This document shows positions 25,885 to 35,360 of a stretch of 64,000 nucleotides of DNA, in pieces. How positions within the stretch are numbered: position 1 is the first letter of the stretch; every line of letters begins with the position of its first letter. Origin of the DNA: Gemmatimonadota bacterium. Its GTDB lineage: Bacteria > JBHIER01 > G020348925. The stretch covers positions 1,733,690 to 1,797,689 of the forward strand of contig CP070758.1 in the NCBI GenBank assembly GCA_020348925.1, in the 5' to 3' direction. The notes under the pieces are model-generated. The model was not told where the DNA came from. It ran no database searches and worked only from the letters and a program-made list of their open reading frames with translations. The position numbers and the translations under genes were made by a program.

Positions 25885-27567
25885 TTATTCAACCTCCTCT
25901 TTCAGATCAGCGATGTCTCTCTTCAACTCATCGATGGTCTTCTGCTGCTCCTGAACCACCTTGGTCAAGACAGCCACGACATCCATGGGACTCATACCCT
26001 CCCTGTCTTTTGTTGATACGAGCTCAGGAACATCCTCGGCGATGAAGCCAAGGTGCTGTTCATCTTTGTCCACCTTGTAGTTGAACGTTACCGGATTCAA
26101 ATCCTCAAGGGCCTCGACGGCTGCTTCGGAGGTCAGCTCATGAATATTCTCCTTGTACTTTCGACTGGAGGCATTTGTCCAGACACCCCCTGCCGTACAA
26201 TGAGCGCCGCTCCCCATATGCAGTGGATACGATGGGTTCGTCGTGTCGATACCGACATAGCCTTCAAACCACGCGGCAACAGGAGAACCTTCGGCAACAA
26301 GACCTACCCCATTCGTGCATTGAAAATAACCGCCATAGCCAGTTGCGGACACACCATTGACAGCAGCACCGCTATTACTGTAAGAAGTGACACCTTCTCC
26401 ACCACCTGCGGCGTAGGCACATATACCACCAGCAGTACCCAAATTCTCAACTCTTAATATACACCAGTCTGTTGTGCTTCCTGATATTTCCTGCATTGTG
26501 TCACAGTCCAAGGTCACGTACTTGTCACTGAGAGACGACGTGCCTTCATAGAGTGTATCAGTGACATTGTACCGACCCCAATCGCTGGAAGCGGCTCCCG
26601 CCGCAGTGGTCTGGACCGAGCCATCGGGAAATTTGAATCCACCCATGGTTGAATGAATGAGGCCACCGGCCGACATACCCAGGAATGAGGACAATTGTTC
26701 TACGGAAACCAAGCCATTGCTGGACATCATGAGACCCTGGCCGATCGCGGCTCCATCCGTTATACGGATCAGGCTGGTCCATGTGTCACCACTCGAAATT
26801 GAGAGAAAATCATTACTGTCCGAGGGGTTCGTTATTTTTAGCACCCCATCGATAACGGCGCTGCTATCGACTTCCAGAACACCTTCAATGTCAACATTTC
26901 CATTCAGCCAGGCGGCAAGGTGCCCTGGAGCAGCTTCAGCAGCAAGACCCGGACCATTGACGGACTGAAAGTAACCGCCCCAGCCATCGATGGAAACGCC
27001 ATGCACACCAATACCACCATCACCGCACTGACCGCGCACTGCCGCTCCCCAACCGTTGCTATATCCATCGAGGCCGATGCCGTTACCCATATTTTCAGCT
27101 CTTAACATCCAATCGCCGGCGCTTCCCGTTATCTCCTGCGAACCGTCAGTAGTACTCACGAACCCGGAAGCGTGCTTGCCGTCCAATCGGTCTGCATTCA
27201 TGGCATAGGGCACACTGCCAACTTTATGTCTGGGTGTCATCTCCGAATCAGAGCCGACCGTGATCCCCAGCCACTTGTCGCTGCCGTCAAACATCAAATC
27301 CAGATTTGGAGTTATACTGCCCAATAGAACAGTATAGCTGCCTTCATCCACGTCCACCGACCCGTGCGCCTCCGTCCATACCGGACTTCCGCCTGTTGTC
27401 ACATTATACAAGTTGAACGTTATCGATACCGTGCCGGTTATCGGCACTCCAGCACCGTCCGTCAATTTCCCCGTGTAATAGAACATTCCCGGAAAGGCCA
27501 AAGCCGAAACGGCTCCACAAAGAATGCCCATCAGGGCAACCGTCACAAAAGTTTTGAACGCCTTCAT
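25885..27567 (-). CDS. Tail-fiber-like protein with S74 endosialidase-chaperone domain
   Basis: A 560-residue protein. I start at ATG 27567 because GGGAGGAAG precedes it and the signal peptide (MKAFKTFVTVALMGILCG) begins there; the frame stays open to 27717. Residues 25-130 form a domain of the type FYYTGKLTDGAGVPITG. The middle consists of glycine-rich beta repeats (GWGGYFQSVNGPGLAAE and TGYGGYFQCTNGVGLVAE are near-copies). The C-terminus (about residues 455-560) is the peptidase S74 intramolecular chaperone: SSRKYKENIHEL with the Ser-Lys pair, FNYKVDKDEQHLGFIAEDVP, and a coiled coil that would drive trimerisation. S74 domains cleave themselves off after fibre folding. This points to a trimeric surface fibre. 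No other phage genes are nearby. Confidence 0.75.
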   Translation of the reverse strand: MKAFKTFVTVALMGILCGAVSALAFPGMFYYTGKLTDGAGVPITGTVSITFNLYNVTTGGSPVWTEAHGSVDVDEGSYTVLLGSITPNLDLMFDGSDKWLGITVGSDSEMTPRHKVGSVPYAMNADRLDGKHASGFVSTTDGSQEITGSAGDWMLRAENMGNGIGLDGYSNGWGAAVRGQCGDGGIGVHGVSIDGWGGYFQSVNGPGLAAEAAPGHLAAWLNGNVDIEGVLEVDSSAVIDGVLKITNPSDSNDFLSISSGDTWTSLIRITDGAAIGQGLMMSSNGLVSVEQLSSFLGMSAGGLIHSTMGGFKFPDGSVQTTAAGAASSDWGRYNVTDTLYEGTSSLSDKYVTLDCDTMQEISGSTTDWCILRVENLGTAGGICAYAAGGGEGVTSYSNSGAAVNGVSATGYGGYFQCTNGVGLVAEGSPVAAWFEGYVGIDTTNPSYPLHMGSGAHCTAGGVWTNASSRKYKENIHELTSEAAVEALEDLNPVTFNYKVDKDEQHLGFIAEDVPELVSTKDREGMSPMDVVAVLTKVVQEQQKTIDELKRDIADLKEEVE

Positions 27568-28560
27568 CGGTCTTCCTCCCTTTCGGTTCTGTATGTGAAA
27601 CACATTAAACAAACCCGCAGGTACAAAATGTATTAACAATACTCTCCACCGAAACTCTTTCTCCATGTTGTCCCTCCTTTGCATTGGGTTCCTGCTACAA
27701 TCCTTCTCGTAATCCACACACCGAAACCATTTCTCATAGGCGTCACCTCCCGTTCGGTTTGTCCGTTCGGTTCCCCTGCATTCGCAGGGGCAAGCCTCTT
27801 ATCCGTTTTTGACTTCTCTCTTGTCAAAGAGTCTGCCATGCCTGTCCCGTAAACAGTCTCGGGGAGTTTGTCGAAGGAAGGATTGAGGAAGATTCATCTT
27901 TTATTGAAACAATCCCCTCTCACTCCCCATTGACAAAGGGGAGAATTATTTCACCACAACGACAACGTACTCGCCTCCCTCCACATGCCACCGCGCCCCT
28001 GCCCTCTGCATCTCGGCACTCTTGTGTGCTGTTGATCACGTCCTTAAAGTTTTTCTTTCCCTGTAATTCATGAACGGCCTTTCTCCGTTCTCCATTTTCC
28101 CTTGAATCCTTGGCCCCTCGAATCCTAGAATCCTGACTTAAAACAAAAAACCCCCTGTCACTCACTCGAAAATGGGCGAAATAGGGGCTTGTTCACCTTG
28201 AATGGAAAAGACGGAAATAAGAACCATCTCTCCCCCTATGTTACAGATTCTAAGATTTGAAGATGTACGTTACCCAGTAGCTGTATGATCAAAGAAATAT
28301 GGAATGCATAGACACAGTTTGACAAAAACGCTCCTCTAACTATTCTGGGTTTGATATTATTTTTTAAATTATGCAATATTTTAATAGATGTCAAGCACAA
28401 TATGATTAAATATCATAATTATTTATCAATAAAAATAAATCATCTTATATTTTTCAAGCATTCCTTGCTATAACGAAATGTTCTTCACTTTTACTATTAT
28501 ATTAAGCTGAATTTTAATAATGATTTATTTAAAAGCCGGAAGTTTTAACATTTTTATCGA
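27568..28560. other. Long intergenic region between secreted-protein genes
   Basis: About a kilobase without a convincing gene; short frames here lack ribosome sites and family motifs. A perfect hairpin CCCCTGC-ATTC-GCAGGGG lies at 27773-27790. The stretch 28241-28560 is strongly AT-rich, unlike its surroundings. Confidence 0.5.
27773..27790. other. Small perfect hairpin
   Basis: A 7-bp GC-rich stem with a 4-base loop. No T run follows on either strand, so its role (terminator, RNA structure, or none) is open. Confidence 0.4.
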
Positions 28561-28568
28561 CTATTCTT

Positions 28569-28800
28569 GGGGGTCGCATCTTTGATCTTTAATCTTCTTT
28601 CTTATATCTCACACCTCCCTGTGGTCCATCCTTGATAGTGGGGACAATGAGCAGGCTATCCATGTTCTGAGGTTCGAAGCCTCCATCCTTCGACTCCGCT
28701 CAGGATGAAGGTACATTCGCGACATCGACACGCTGGGCGTAGTCGAGGCATTCATTTTCAGTGCCAGGTTTATCCTTCGTCATGCCTAGCGGAGTCGAGG
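28569..28800. repeat. Intergenic repeat, copy 2
   Basis: The 34-base unit at 28569-28602 matches 24319-24352. CCTTCGACTCCGCTCAGGATGAAGG (28687-28711, quoted in two parts here: CCTTCGACTCCGCTC and AGGATGAAGG) and GTCGAGGCAT (28742) follow in the same order as copy 1. A partial inverse, GCGGAGTCGAGG, occurs at 28789-28800. Confidence 0.6.
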
Positions 28801-28850
28801 AGGCATATTCTCTTCAGACTACCATTAACAGGACGAAACCTCCCACAGAA

Positions 28851-28882
28851 AAGCCGCCGGGTTCAACTGCACCTGGCGGCTT
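28851..28882 (-). terminator. Terminator-like hairpin after the caspase-like gene
   Basis: AAGCCGCCGGGT (28851-28862) pairs with ACCTGGCGGCTT (28871-28882) over 12 positions with one G-T pair and an 8-base loop. It lies 28 bases past the minus-strand stop at 28910 and ends in a short T run on that strand. It resembles the terminator at 24525. Confidence 0.65.
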
Positions 28883-28909
28883 CTCATTTCTGTCCAAAAA
28901 AACAGAAGG

Positions 28910-31900
28910 CTATTTCATCAGCACCATCCGCCTCGTGGCCGTAAAATCTCCAGATTGCAGTCGATAGAAATATATGCCGCTCGAGATCTCATGGCCTTCC
29001 TCGTCCAGCCCGTCCCAGGTCACTTCGTAATACCCCGGCTCCTTCACCTCATCCACCAGCGTCCGCACCGCCTGCCCGAGGATGTTGTAGATCTTCAGGG
29101 TGGTGTGGACGGCGGATCTATTATCTGCTATCTGGTATCTGATATCCGTGCTGGGGTTGAAGGGATTGGGGTAGTTCTGTGACAGATGAAATTCCGTCGG
29201 GACACCAATCGCTTTTTCGACCAAAGTCATGAGTCTCTCAAAATCCTCGTCCGTAAGGTATGATCGAAGCGACTGCAGAAAGACCAGAGCGTCCTCTGAA
29301 ATGGTGACCCTGGGAAGGCCGGGCACACACTCGCCGATACCCAGGATCACATTTACGATGGACAGAGCATCGAGAACATCGTACTCCAGGTCACCGTTGC
29401 AGTCTGCCCGCAGGAGGGCGTTCCCTTCCAGAGGTACAAGTGTTAGGATATGATTGACAACGGCCAGGACATCCAGCACGTTGATGCTGCCGTCACCGTT
29501 GGGATCGCCAATAATAGTCGACTCCTCGCGGCCGAAGAGGAAGTCGTTCACGTAACCGACCTGCTCCTCGTAAGCATCGTACAGAGGAATCGGTATGACA
29601 CTGGCGCGGCCCCACTCGGCGTCCTCGGGGAACATCTGATCTGCCGACGGACACTGGCTCAGGCTCGCCGCCATACGAATGGGGACATGATTCAGACATT
29701 TCTCCCTGACTATGTCCGGATCGTCGAATTCGATCTCAAGAAAAACATCGAAAAAGGATTCGCACGGCATGAGACCTGTGGGATCAATTTCGATGATCTC
29801 TCCTGTAGAGGGCACATCAGGTCGCTGGGTAACCGTTACCGGCCCCAAACTGGAGCTTCCTGTCAGACTCATCTCCACGATTTCCGTCTGGATCTCGGGG
29901 ACGCCGTCATCATTCGCGTCATCCCAGTCACACCGGCTGACCACCACCGGACCTGTCAAATCCAGAGCCACATCGCCAAATCCCGCAAGGTTCACATACA
30001 CCGTCGCGCCGACATTGAGAGCCTCCGTAGCCACAACGCACGACCTGTCCACCCACTCTGGGAAGGAGAAGGTTAGGTACTCGGATTCCAGAATACCATC
30101 GGGAAGCTGTTCCACGCCGGTCTCGATTTTGAGCACCAGTTCAGGCTCCAGGCAGACGTTGCCCAGGGGATTGGACACCCACAGCTCTACCGTCCCCATC
30201 TGACCTTCAGGCACAAAGAGCGACCACTGGTCCGGCTCCAGCTGGCCGAGATTCTCACCGAGGAGCTCCACCGTACTCCCCTCAGGCAGCGTGACATCAT
30301 AGGCATAGATGTTGAAATACGCCACCCCCAGTCCCTCGGCACCACCGATGGAAATGGGCATCATGGTCCGATGGTCACTGCTTTCATACATATCCACGAC
30401 GCTCCACTTCTTCCAGCCCACCATGGTCTCCGTCTCCAGGAGAAACATCCCGTAACCGATGGTGAGGGGGTAAAAATCGGCAAAAGATGCATTGGTGAAG
30501 GTGTGCCTGGCCCCATCACCGGTCAGGGTCATCACATCACCTGCCAGACTCCCCACCTGTGGCGTGAACGCGCCGAAAAGATACTCGGCATAATAGGGCA
30601 GGATGGAGACTTGGGGCGGATAGAGTTCGCTCGGTGCGTAATACCAGTAGTCGACAAAGGTCTCCTGGGGCGTGAAGAAGGTGTCCGGGGGCACCCAGGT
30701 CGTATCCGGCGGGGGAACGCGCCCGCGGTCTCCGCGGGGCTTCGACATGTGCGCCAGCGGTTCACCGGGGCAGTGGTACAGTTGCGGATGGGACGGGAAG
30801 GTGTCGGGCAGCGGATAGTACCCCCTCGAAAAGTCCGTGATGACCTCATCGTAAGCCTCGGACCAGGTGAAGCCGTCTGGCACACCGTCGTCATTTTGAC
30901 CCTGGGCCGCAGCAGCGATGAGCTGCTGGATGAAGATCCGCTCGAAGTAGGAGTGGGCAGTGTCAGGTCCGGCGTTCCTACACCTGCTGGTCTCGTTCCA
31001 GTTGGCTGCTGTGACGATATTGACTTCACAGGGTGCCCTCAGGTCGCCGGCGGACGTCCACTGGCGGCAGAGCAAATCTTTAATATTGGAGGCGATCCCC
31101 CCGCTGAAACAGCAGTCGATCTCAATATTCAGCCTGTCAAGACCGGCGTCCACGCAAACCTTGATCATGTTGGCAAAATCTGCGTCCCTCAATCCCTGAT
31201 TCCCCCACAGCACCAGGTACTGGGGCACATTGATGAGGGTACCGCCGACGGTATTATCCCCGTCCACATCGATCCCCTTTATATGAATATTTCCATCCGC
31301 ATCAACGGTGAGACTCGAAAAACCATTTGGGGCCGTGACTTCAACCCCATCCCGAAACAGGCGGTACGTCCCGTCCGAATACCGCCTGATCTCAAAGGTG
31401 ACCTGCTGACCGGAAGCCGTCGCCTCCACCGTTCGGCTTAACCGGATAAATCCGGCCGGAGGTATGGCGAGCGGCCCGAACACGAGCTCAGCATCCCTCT
31501 CCGCCTGATGATCGTCCGTAATGGTCGTCGAATCGCCGTGACTGACGTTCGCCCCGTGGGAGGAGATGAGGATCTGCAACTCTGTGTTTAAACACCGGTT
31601 GTGGCAGTCCCGGATGCTGTCGGCGAAGGCGGAAAACTGGCTCTGGATGTTGGCCGAACTGGCCCCCTGAGGTGCGGGAGGCCGGGGAATATCGCGTTTG
31701 GGTGGGCCGGGGTTCCAGACGCTGTTCGTCAGGGTATTGTATTGGGACCATCCATTCGCCGCAGTGAAGGGGGCACCGGGTACACCGCCACCCTCCCAGA
31801 AGACAGCGAGATGATCTGCCTCGTATCCCCCGTAGCCCAACTTATAGATGAGCTTGAGACACATGTCGTTGTATACGGCGTTGCGGATGCGATCGGAGTC

Positions 31901-32998
31901 GTTGGCGGCCGTACAGATAATCATGGCAAACCGGCACCAGTCCTCCTCAGCCAGGACGCCGCCCTCTTCAATGAGCTTATAGAGATCGCCCTCCGTCTCC
32001 GATCGTCCCTTCGTCTTCGGAGAGGCGGAGACGACAGTGGGATTTTCCAGACAGACCGACGTCTCCACTCCGAATTGCGGACGGTGATTGTATTGGCACA
32101 AGATCCCCTCCAGAGTAACCCACCGCTCGTTATAGTCGTATCCGTACAGCGTGACGAAGTCGCCCACGAGGATCTCAGAATAGGGGTAGATCAACTTCTG
32201 ACGCGCGTAATTCTCGTCAAGGCAGAGGTAGGCGTAGTTACCGCTGGCCGTGAGAAAACCGTTGACCTCCACAGGATCGCCGGCCGCCAGTTCACCGCCA
32301 ACCCATTTGGCATACACCTCGGATACAGTCAGAGCAGCGCCGCCGGTGTAAACGCCTCCCACTCTGACGAGGGCATCCCCTTCCGTTACGGTCAACCAGG
32401 ATCCGCCGCTGTTCAAGCTGATGGTGGTCCGCTGGGTCGTGGTGCCGTCGTCGTCCAGGGCCGGCCACCAACCCGATCCAGGATATGGACCACCGGGTGC
32501 GAATCCATAAACGATGTGAAAGTCCTGGCCGGCGCTGAAGCCGATGGGACCTGCCACATCAAACTGGACCCAAGTGAGATGCGGTAGGGGTGGGGATATG
32601 GCCCCCACATATGTTGCCGGCCACACCGGTTTCCCAGTACCGTCATCCGCTGCGACATAGAGATTGCAGCCGTTCGTCGCATTATTGAACTCATTCATCA
32701 CGGCGAAGTAGATCGACAGAAGAGAAAAATCGAAGGTCGGTGTAAACCTGACAGCGATATACGTATTCGGGCTCGTTGAGATGAAGCCTATGAAACCGTT
32801 GTCGTACTGTATTGTATCAGGTTGCGGGCTCGTGCGATCGTCACTCGTGGCTTTTTTCTCGACATCAATCGCCTCGAACCGGGCCGGCTCGAGGCCGGTC
32901 CGGCCCTGGTCGGCCTGAGTGGAAAAAACGCTCAGTATGCCGAGATTCAGAATACAGATGCAGACCAACAGATCTGCAATTCTTCGTACTCTTGGCAT
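28910..32998 (-). CDS. Secreted caspase-like (clan CD) protein with dockerin and sorting tail
   Basis: A 1362-residue protein from ATG 32998 behind AAAAGGAGG. Signal peptide about residues 1-30. Residues 60-215 look like a beta-sandwich. A clan CD cysteine-peptidase core spans roughly 355-700: an opening strand AMIICTAANDSDRIRN with NDMCLKLIYKLGY, then ILISSHGANVS (His481-Gly482) and IEIDCCFSGG (Cys629/630), the paired His and Cys of caspase, metacaspase and legumain folds. Between them is a beta-rich insertion of about 90 residues. Next come further sandwich domains, a type I dockerin (GDPNGDGSINVLDVLAV and ADCNGDLEYDVLDALSIVN) near 1170-1230, and the tail [13 protein letters not shown]...RMVLMK. 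The catalytic pair is present, so activity is plausible; a substrate cannot be named. Confidence 0.75.
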   Translation of the reverse strand: MPRVRRIADLLVCICILNLGILSVFSTQADQGRTGLEPARFEAIDVEKKATSDDRTSPQPDTIQYDNGFIGFISTSPNTYIAVRFTPTFDFSLLSIYFAVMNEFNNATNGCNLYVAADDGTGKPVWPATYVGAISPPLPHLTWVQFDVAGPIGFSAGQDFHIVYGFAPGGPYPGSGWWPALDDDGTTTQRTTISLNSGGSWLTVTEGDALVRVGGVYTGGAALTVSEVYAKWVGGELAAGDPVEVNGFLTASGNYAYLCLDENYARQKLIYPYSEILVGDFVTLYGYDYNERWVTLEGILCQYNHRPQFGVETSVCLENPTVVSASPKTKGRSETEGDLYKLIEEGGVLAEEDWCRFAMIICTAANDSDRIRNAVYNDMCLKLIYKLGYGGYEADHLAVFWEGGGVPGAPFTAANGWSQYNTLTNSVWNPGPPKRDIPRPPAPQGASSANIQSQFSAFADSIRDCHNRCLNTELQILISSHGANVSHGDSTTITDDHQAERDAELVFGPLAIPPAGFIRLSRTVEATASGQQVTFEIRRYSDGTYRLFRDGVEVTAPNGFSSLTVDADGNIHIKGIDVDGDNTVGGTLINVPQYLVLWGNQGLRDADFANMIKVCVDAGLDRLNIEIDCCFSGGIASNIKDLLCRQWTSAGDLRAPCEVNIVTAANWNETSRCRNAGPDTAHSYFERIFIQQLIAAAAQGQNDDGVPDGFTWSEAYDEVITDFSRGYYPLPDTFPSHPQLYHCPGEPLAHMSKPRGDRGRVPPPDTTWVPPDTFFTPQETFVDYWYYAPSELYPPQVSILPYYAEYLFGAFTPQVGSLAGDVMTLTGDGARHTFTNASFADFYPLTIGYGMFLLETETMVGWKKWSVVDMYESSDHRTMMPISIGGAEGLGVAYFNIYAYDVTLPEGSTVELLGENLGQLEPDQWSLFVPEGQMGTVELWVSNPLGNVCLEPELVLKIETGVEQLPDGILESEYLTFSFPEWVDRSCVVATEALNVGATVYVNLAGFGDVALDLTGPVVVSRCDWDDANDDGVPEIQTEIVEMSLTGSSSLGPVTVTQRPDVPSTGEIIEIDPTGLMPCESFFDVFLEIEFDDPDIVREKCLNHVPIRMAASLSQCPSADQMFPEDAEWGRASVIPIPLYDAYEEQVGYVNDFLFGREESTIIGDPNGDGSINVLDVLAVVNHILTLVPLEGNALLRADCNGDLEYDVLDALSIVNVILGIGECVPGLPRVTISEDALVFLQSLRSYLTDEDFERLMTLVEKAIGVPTEFHLSQNYPNPFNPSTDIRYQIADNRSAVHTTLKIYNILGQAVRTLVDEVKEPGYYEVTWDGLDEEGHEISSGIYFYRLQSGDFTATRRMVLMK

Positions 32999-33109
32999 CG
33001 TGCGCCTCCTTTTATGAATAGGGATTTTAGAAACACAGGAACGATACTACAATTCTTTGATCGTACAAGCTGAAAATAGTGTTTTAGACGGTTAGATTCA
33101 ATTATTTCT

Positions 33110-34885
33110 TTATGTTCGCCTGCTTTCCCCGAGATATTTGAGAATGACTAACGTGATATCATCCTGTTGCTGGCCTTTTGCTGCGAAGGCTTTGACCCGC
33201 TGAACGATCTTTTGACCGAGCGCTTCGGCACTCAAGCTGGTATCTTCACGTATGGTACGCAACAGGCCTTCCTCCCCGAACTCCTCCTCTTTCGAGTTCA
33301 TGGCTTCCGTAACACCGTCTGTAAACATCACGATTTGGTCGTTCGGACGAAGACGGACCATCCCCTCCTCGTAAGGGACATCCCTCATCATACCCAGAAC
33401 AAGCCCGCCTCTATCCAGAAGCTCCTGCGCGCCATCCCCTCGAACAAGAAATGGGGGATTGTGACCTGCGTTTGAGTACGCGAAAGTTTTTTCCTCGACG
33501 TCGAGCACGCCGTAGACGGCGGTGATGAACTTGTCGATATCCGTGTTCCGGACGGCCAAATTGTTCACGATACTCATGATCTCACTGAGGGGTTTGTTCT
33601 CACCGGCAAGCGTCCGGAGCGAAGCCTGAAGATTGGCTATGAGTAATGCCGCCGGTGCACCTTTGCCTGAGACATCGGCAATGGCGATCGCAACTTTGGT
33701 TTGATGCAATGAAATGAAATCGTAGTAGTCGCCGCCGACCTGTTTGCTGGGAATGTTCAGACCGGCCAGGTCAAAGCCCTCCACAGGCGGGATCGATTTA
33801 GGAAGCAAGCCTTGCTGAATCCGGCTGGCGATGGACAGCTCCTCCTCGAGTCGCTCCTTCTCCAGGGCCTCTTCAAAAAGATGTGCGTTCTCGATAGCAA
33901 TCATCCCCTGATTGGCCAGCGTGGACAGAAATTCAAGCTCGTCAAGGGTATAGGGCCCTCCGTACATTCTCTCCCCAAGCCCAATGATGCCCCGCGTTGC
34001 CCCCTGATGCCGCATGGGTACGACGTACGACAGGCCCCACCTGCGCAGCTCTCCCAGGCCCCTCTTCTCCCGAATACTCATTGGCTCCGAGATGAGGGTC
34101 AGTCGCTGCAGCAGACGGCCATCGATCGTCTCAACGTCGACATCCTTCAAACCCTGGGCGATCGAGTGTTCGATACGGTGTTCACGAAACACGAGAATAA
34201 GACTGCGGTTTATGGCCATCTGGCCCATGACGGCATAGGTCAGGAGCTGAAGAATCTTGCGGGGATTCAACGAGGAGTTCAGTTCCTTGCCGATGTCAAA
34301 GAGGGTGTTGAGCTCCTGTATCTTGCGGTCGAGTCTTTTGTTGACGATGCGCAGCTGTTCGACGACGAGACCGTTATGGACGGATGTACCGGCGATGTTG
34401 GTCAGGGAACTGAGAAAATCGATTTCAGCCGACTGATAATTATATCCCGTGGGCTTCGGCCCGAAGCATACCAGGCCCATGGTTCTTTTTCCCGCCCGCA
34501 TGGGCAGGACGAGCACGATCCCCAACTCCTGCAGAGCGGTTATCCATGCCTCTTTCCCCACCGCAGCATCTTCAACAAGCAGAGATTTTGAAGGGGCGGA
34601 GTCGAGGGCGAAGGTTAAGGAATCAAGCCGTTTCTCCATGATGCCCTTCGAGGTCTCAACTGTAAAGTTGATTCCGTCTCGGCTCAGAAGAATGAGGCCC
34701 TTGCCGATGAGCATTTTTCCCATGGCCGTCAGCAGAACGTGATCCAATATGGATTTGAGACCGAGGGACGCATCGAGCCTTTGGGTCACCTCAAAGAGAG
34801 AGGTCAGCTCGACAAGGCGTTCGTCCAATTCGCTCTGCACATCGCCCTTCGAGTCCGCAGGGAATGCTTGTTCCGTTTTCTCCAT
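33110..34885 (-). CDS. GAF-GAF-SpoIIE serine phosphatase (RsbU-like)
   Basis: A 591-residue cytoplasmic protein, ATG 34885, no clear ribosome site, about 47 bases after the upstream kinase gene. Residues 25-185 and 185-345 look like two GAF sensor domains (for example LDASLGLKSILDHVLL and LNSSLNPRKILQLLTY). A short linker helix (SIASRIQQGLLPKSIPP) leads into the PP2C/SpoIIE phosphatase: KQVGGDYYDFISL, AIADVSGKGAPAAL, AYSNAGHNPPFLV, MFTDGVTEAM and QQDDITLVIL, with all metal-binding Asp present. Such enzymes remove phosphate from a STAS antagonist, the opposite of the RsbW kinases encoded next door. The signal for the GAFs is unknown. Confidence 0.85.
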   Translation of the reverse strand: MEKTEQAFPADSKGDVQSELDERLVELTSLFEVTQRLDASLGLKSILDHVLLTAMGKMLIGKGLILLSRDGINFTVETSKGIMEKRLDSLTFALDSAPSKSLLVEDAAVGKEAWITALQELGIVLVLPMRAGKRTMGLVCFGPKPTGYNYQSAEIDFLSSLTNIAGTSVHNGLVVEQLRIVNKRLDRKIQELNTLFDIGKELNSSLNPRKILQLLTYAVMGQMAINRSLILVFREHRIEHSIAQGLKDVDVETIDGRLLQRLTLISEPMSIREKRGLGELRRWGLSYVVPMRHQGATRGIIGLGERMYGGPYTLDELEFLSTLANQGMIAIENAHLFEEALEKERLEEELSIASRIQQGLLPKSIPPVEGFDLAGLNIPSKQVGGDYYDFISLHQTKVAIAIADVSGKGAPAALLIANLQASLRTLAGENKPLSEIMSIVNNLAVRNTDIDKFITAVYGVLDVEEKTFAYSNAGHNPPFLVRGDGAQELLDRGGLVLGMMRDVPYEEGMVRLRPNDQIVMFTDGVTEAMNSKEEEFGEEGLLRTIREDTSLSAEALGQKIVQRVKAFAAKGQQQDDITLVILKYLGESRRT

Positions 34886-34931
34886 ATTACATTATGCGAA
34901 CGGGAAATGAATGGATCGCCCCAGGCCCGTT

Positions 34932-35360
34932 TCAACTCTTCTTAAAATACTTCGTCATTTGCACCTGATTTCTGACTCCGGGTTCGATGTGAAAGTTGAC
35001 ATCGTCCATCACCGTTTTGATGATGTACAGACCGAATCCACCGAATTTATGCTGGGCCAGGAGCTTTTCGATATTCGGTGTTTCGATGGCATCGGGATCG
35101 AACCCTCTGCCGCTGTCAGAAACTGTGATCGTCATCCCCCTTCTGTCGACCTTGGCTTCGACTTCAACGTACTTTTCGTCTCCGCCGTCGTATGCGTGCC
35201 GAATGACGTTCGTGCACGCTTCGTCCAGAGCCAAAGCTATCTTATGGACGTTCTCTTCATCAAACCCGGCCTCATTCGCCAACTTCGATATGAACTCCCG
35301 TATGACATCCAAATAATCGGTGTGACTTGGCAGTTGTAAATGAACGTGTTTCTTCATCAT
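34932..35360 (-). CDS. RsbW-like anti-sigma factor / serine kinase
   Basis: A 142-residue GHKL-ATPase protein. The ATG at 35360 overlaps the stop of the preceding kinase as ATGA. Motifs: ALDEACTNVIRHAYDG (N box), VSDSGRGFDPDAI (G1 box) and KFGGFGLYIIKTVMDDV (G2 box). RsbW/SpoIIAB proteins hold a partner (a sigma factor or another effector) and phosphorylate the STAS antagonist. It is about 50% like its upstream neighbour by eye, so the two probably arose by duplication. Confidence 0.85.
   Translation of the reverse strand: MMKKHVHLQLPSHTDYLDVIREFISKLANEAGFDEENVHKIALALDEACTNVIRHAYDGGDEKYVEVEAKVDRRGMTITVSDSGRGFDPDAIETPNIEKLLAQHKFGGFGLYIIKTVMDDVNFHIEPGVRNQVQMTKYFKKS

Noticed and set aside
27568-27839. 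N-terminal extension of the S74 protein to 27717 and a further frame to 27839
   Set aside because: The signal peptide and ribosome site place the start at 27567; the upstream residues look non-coding.
30371-32587. Long plus-strand frames opposite the caspase-like gene
   Set aside because: They mirror a supported minus-strand gene and have no motif or ribosome site.
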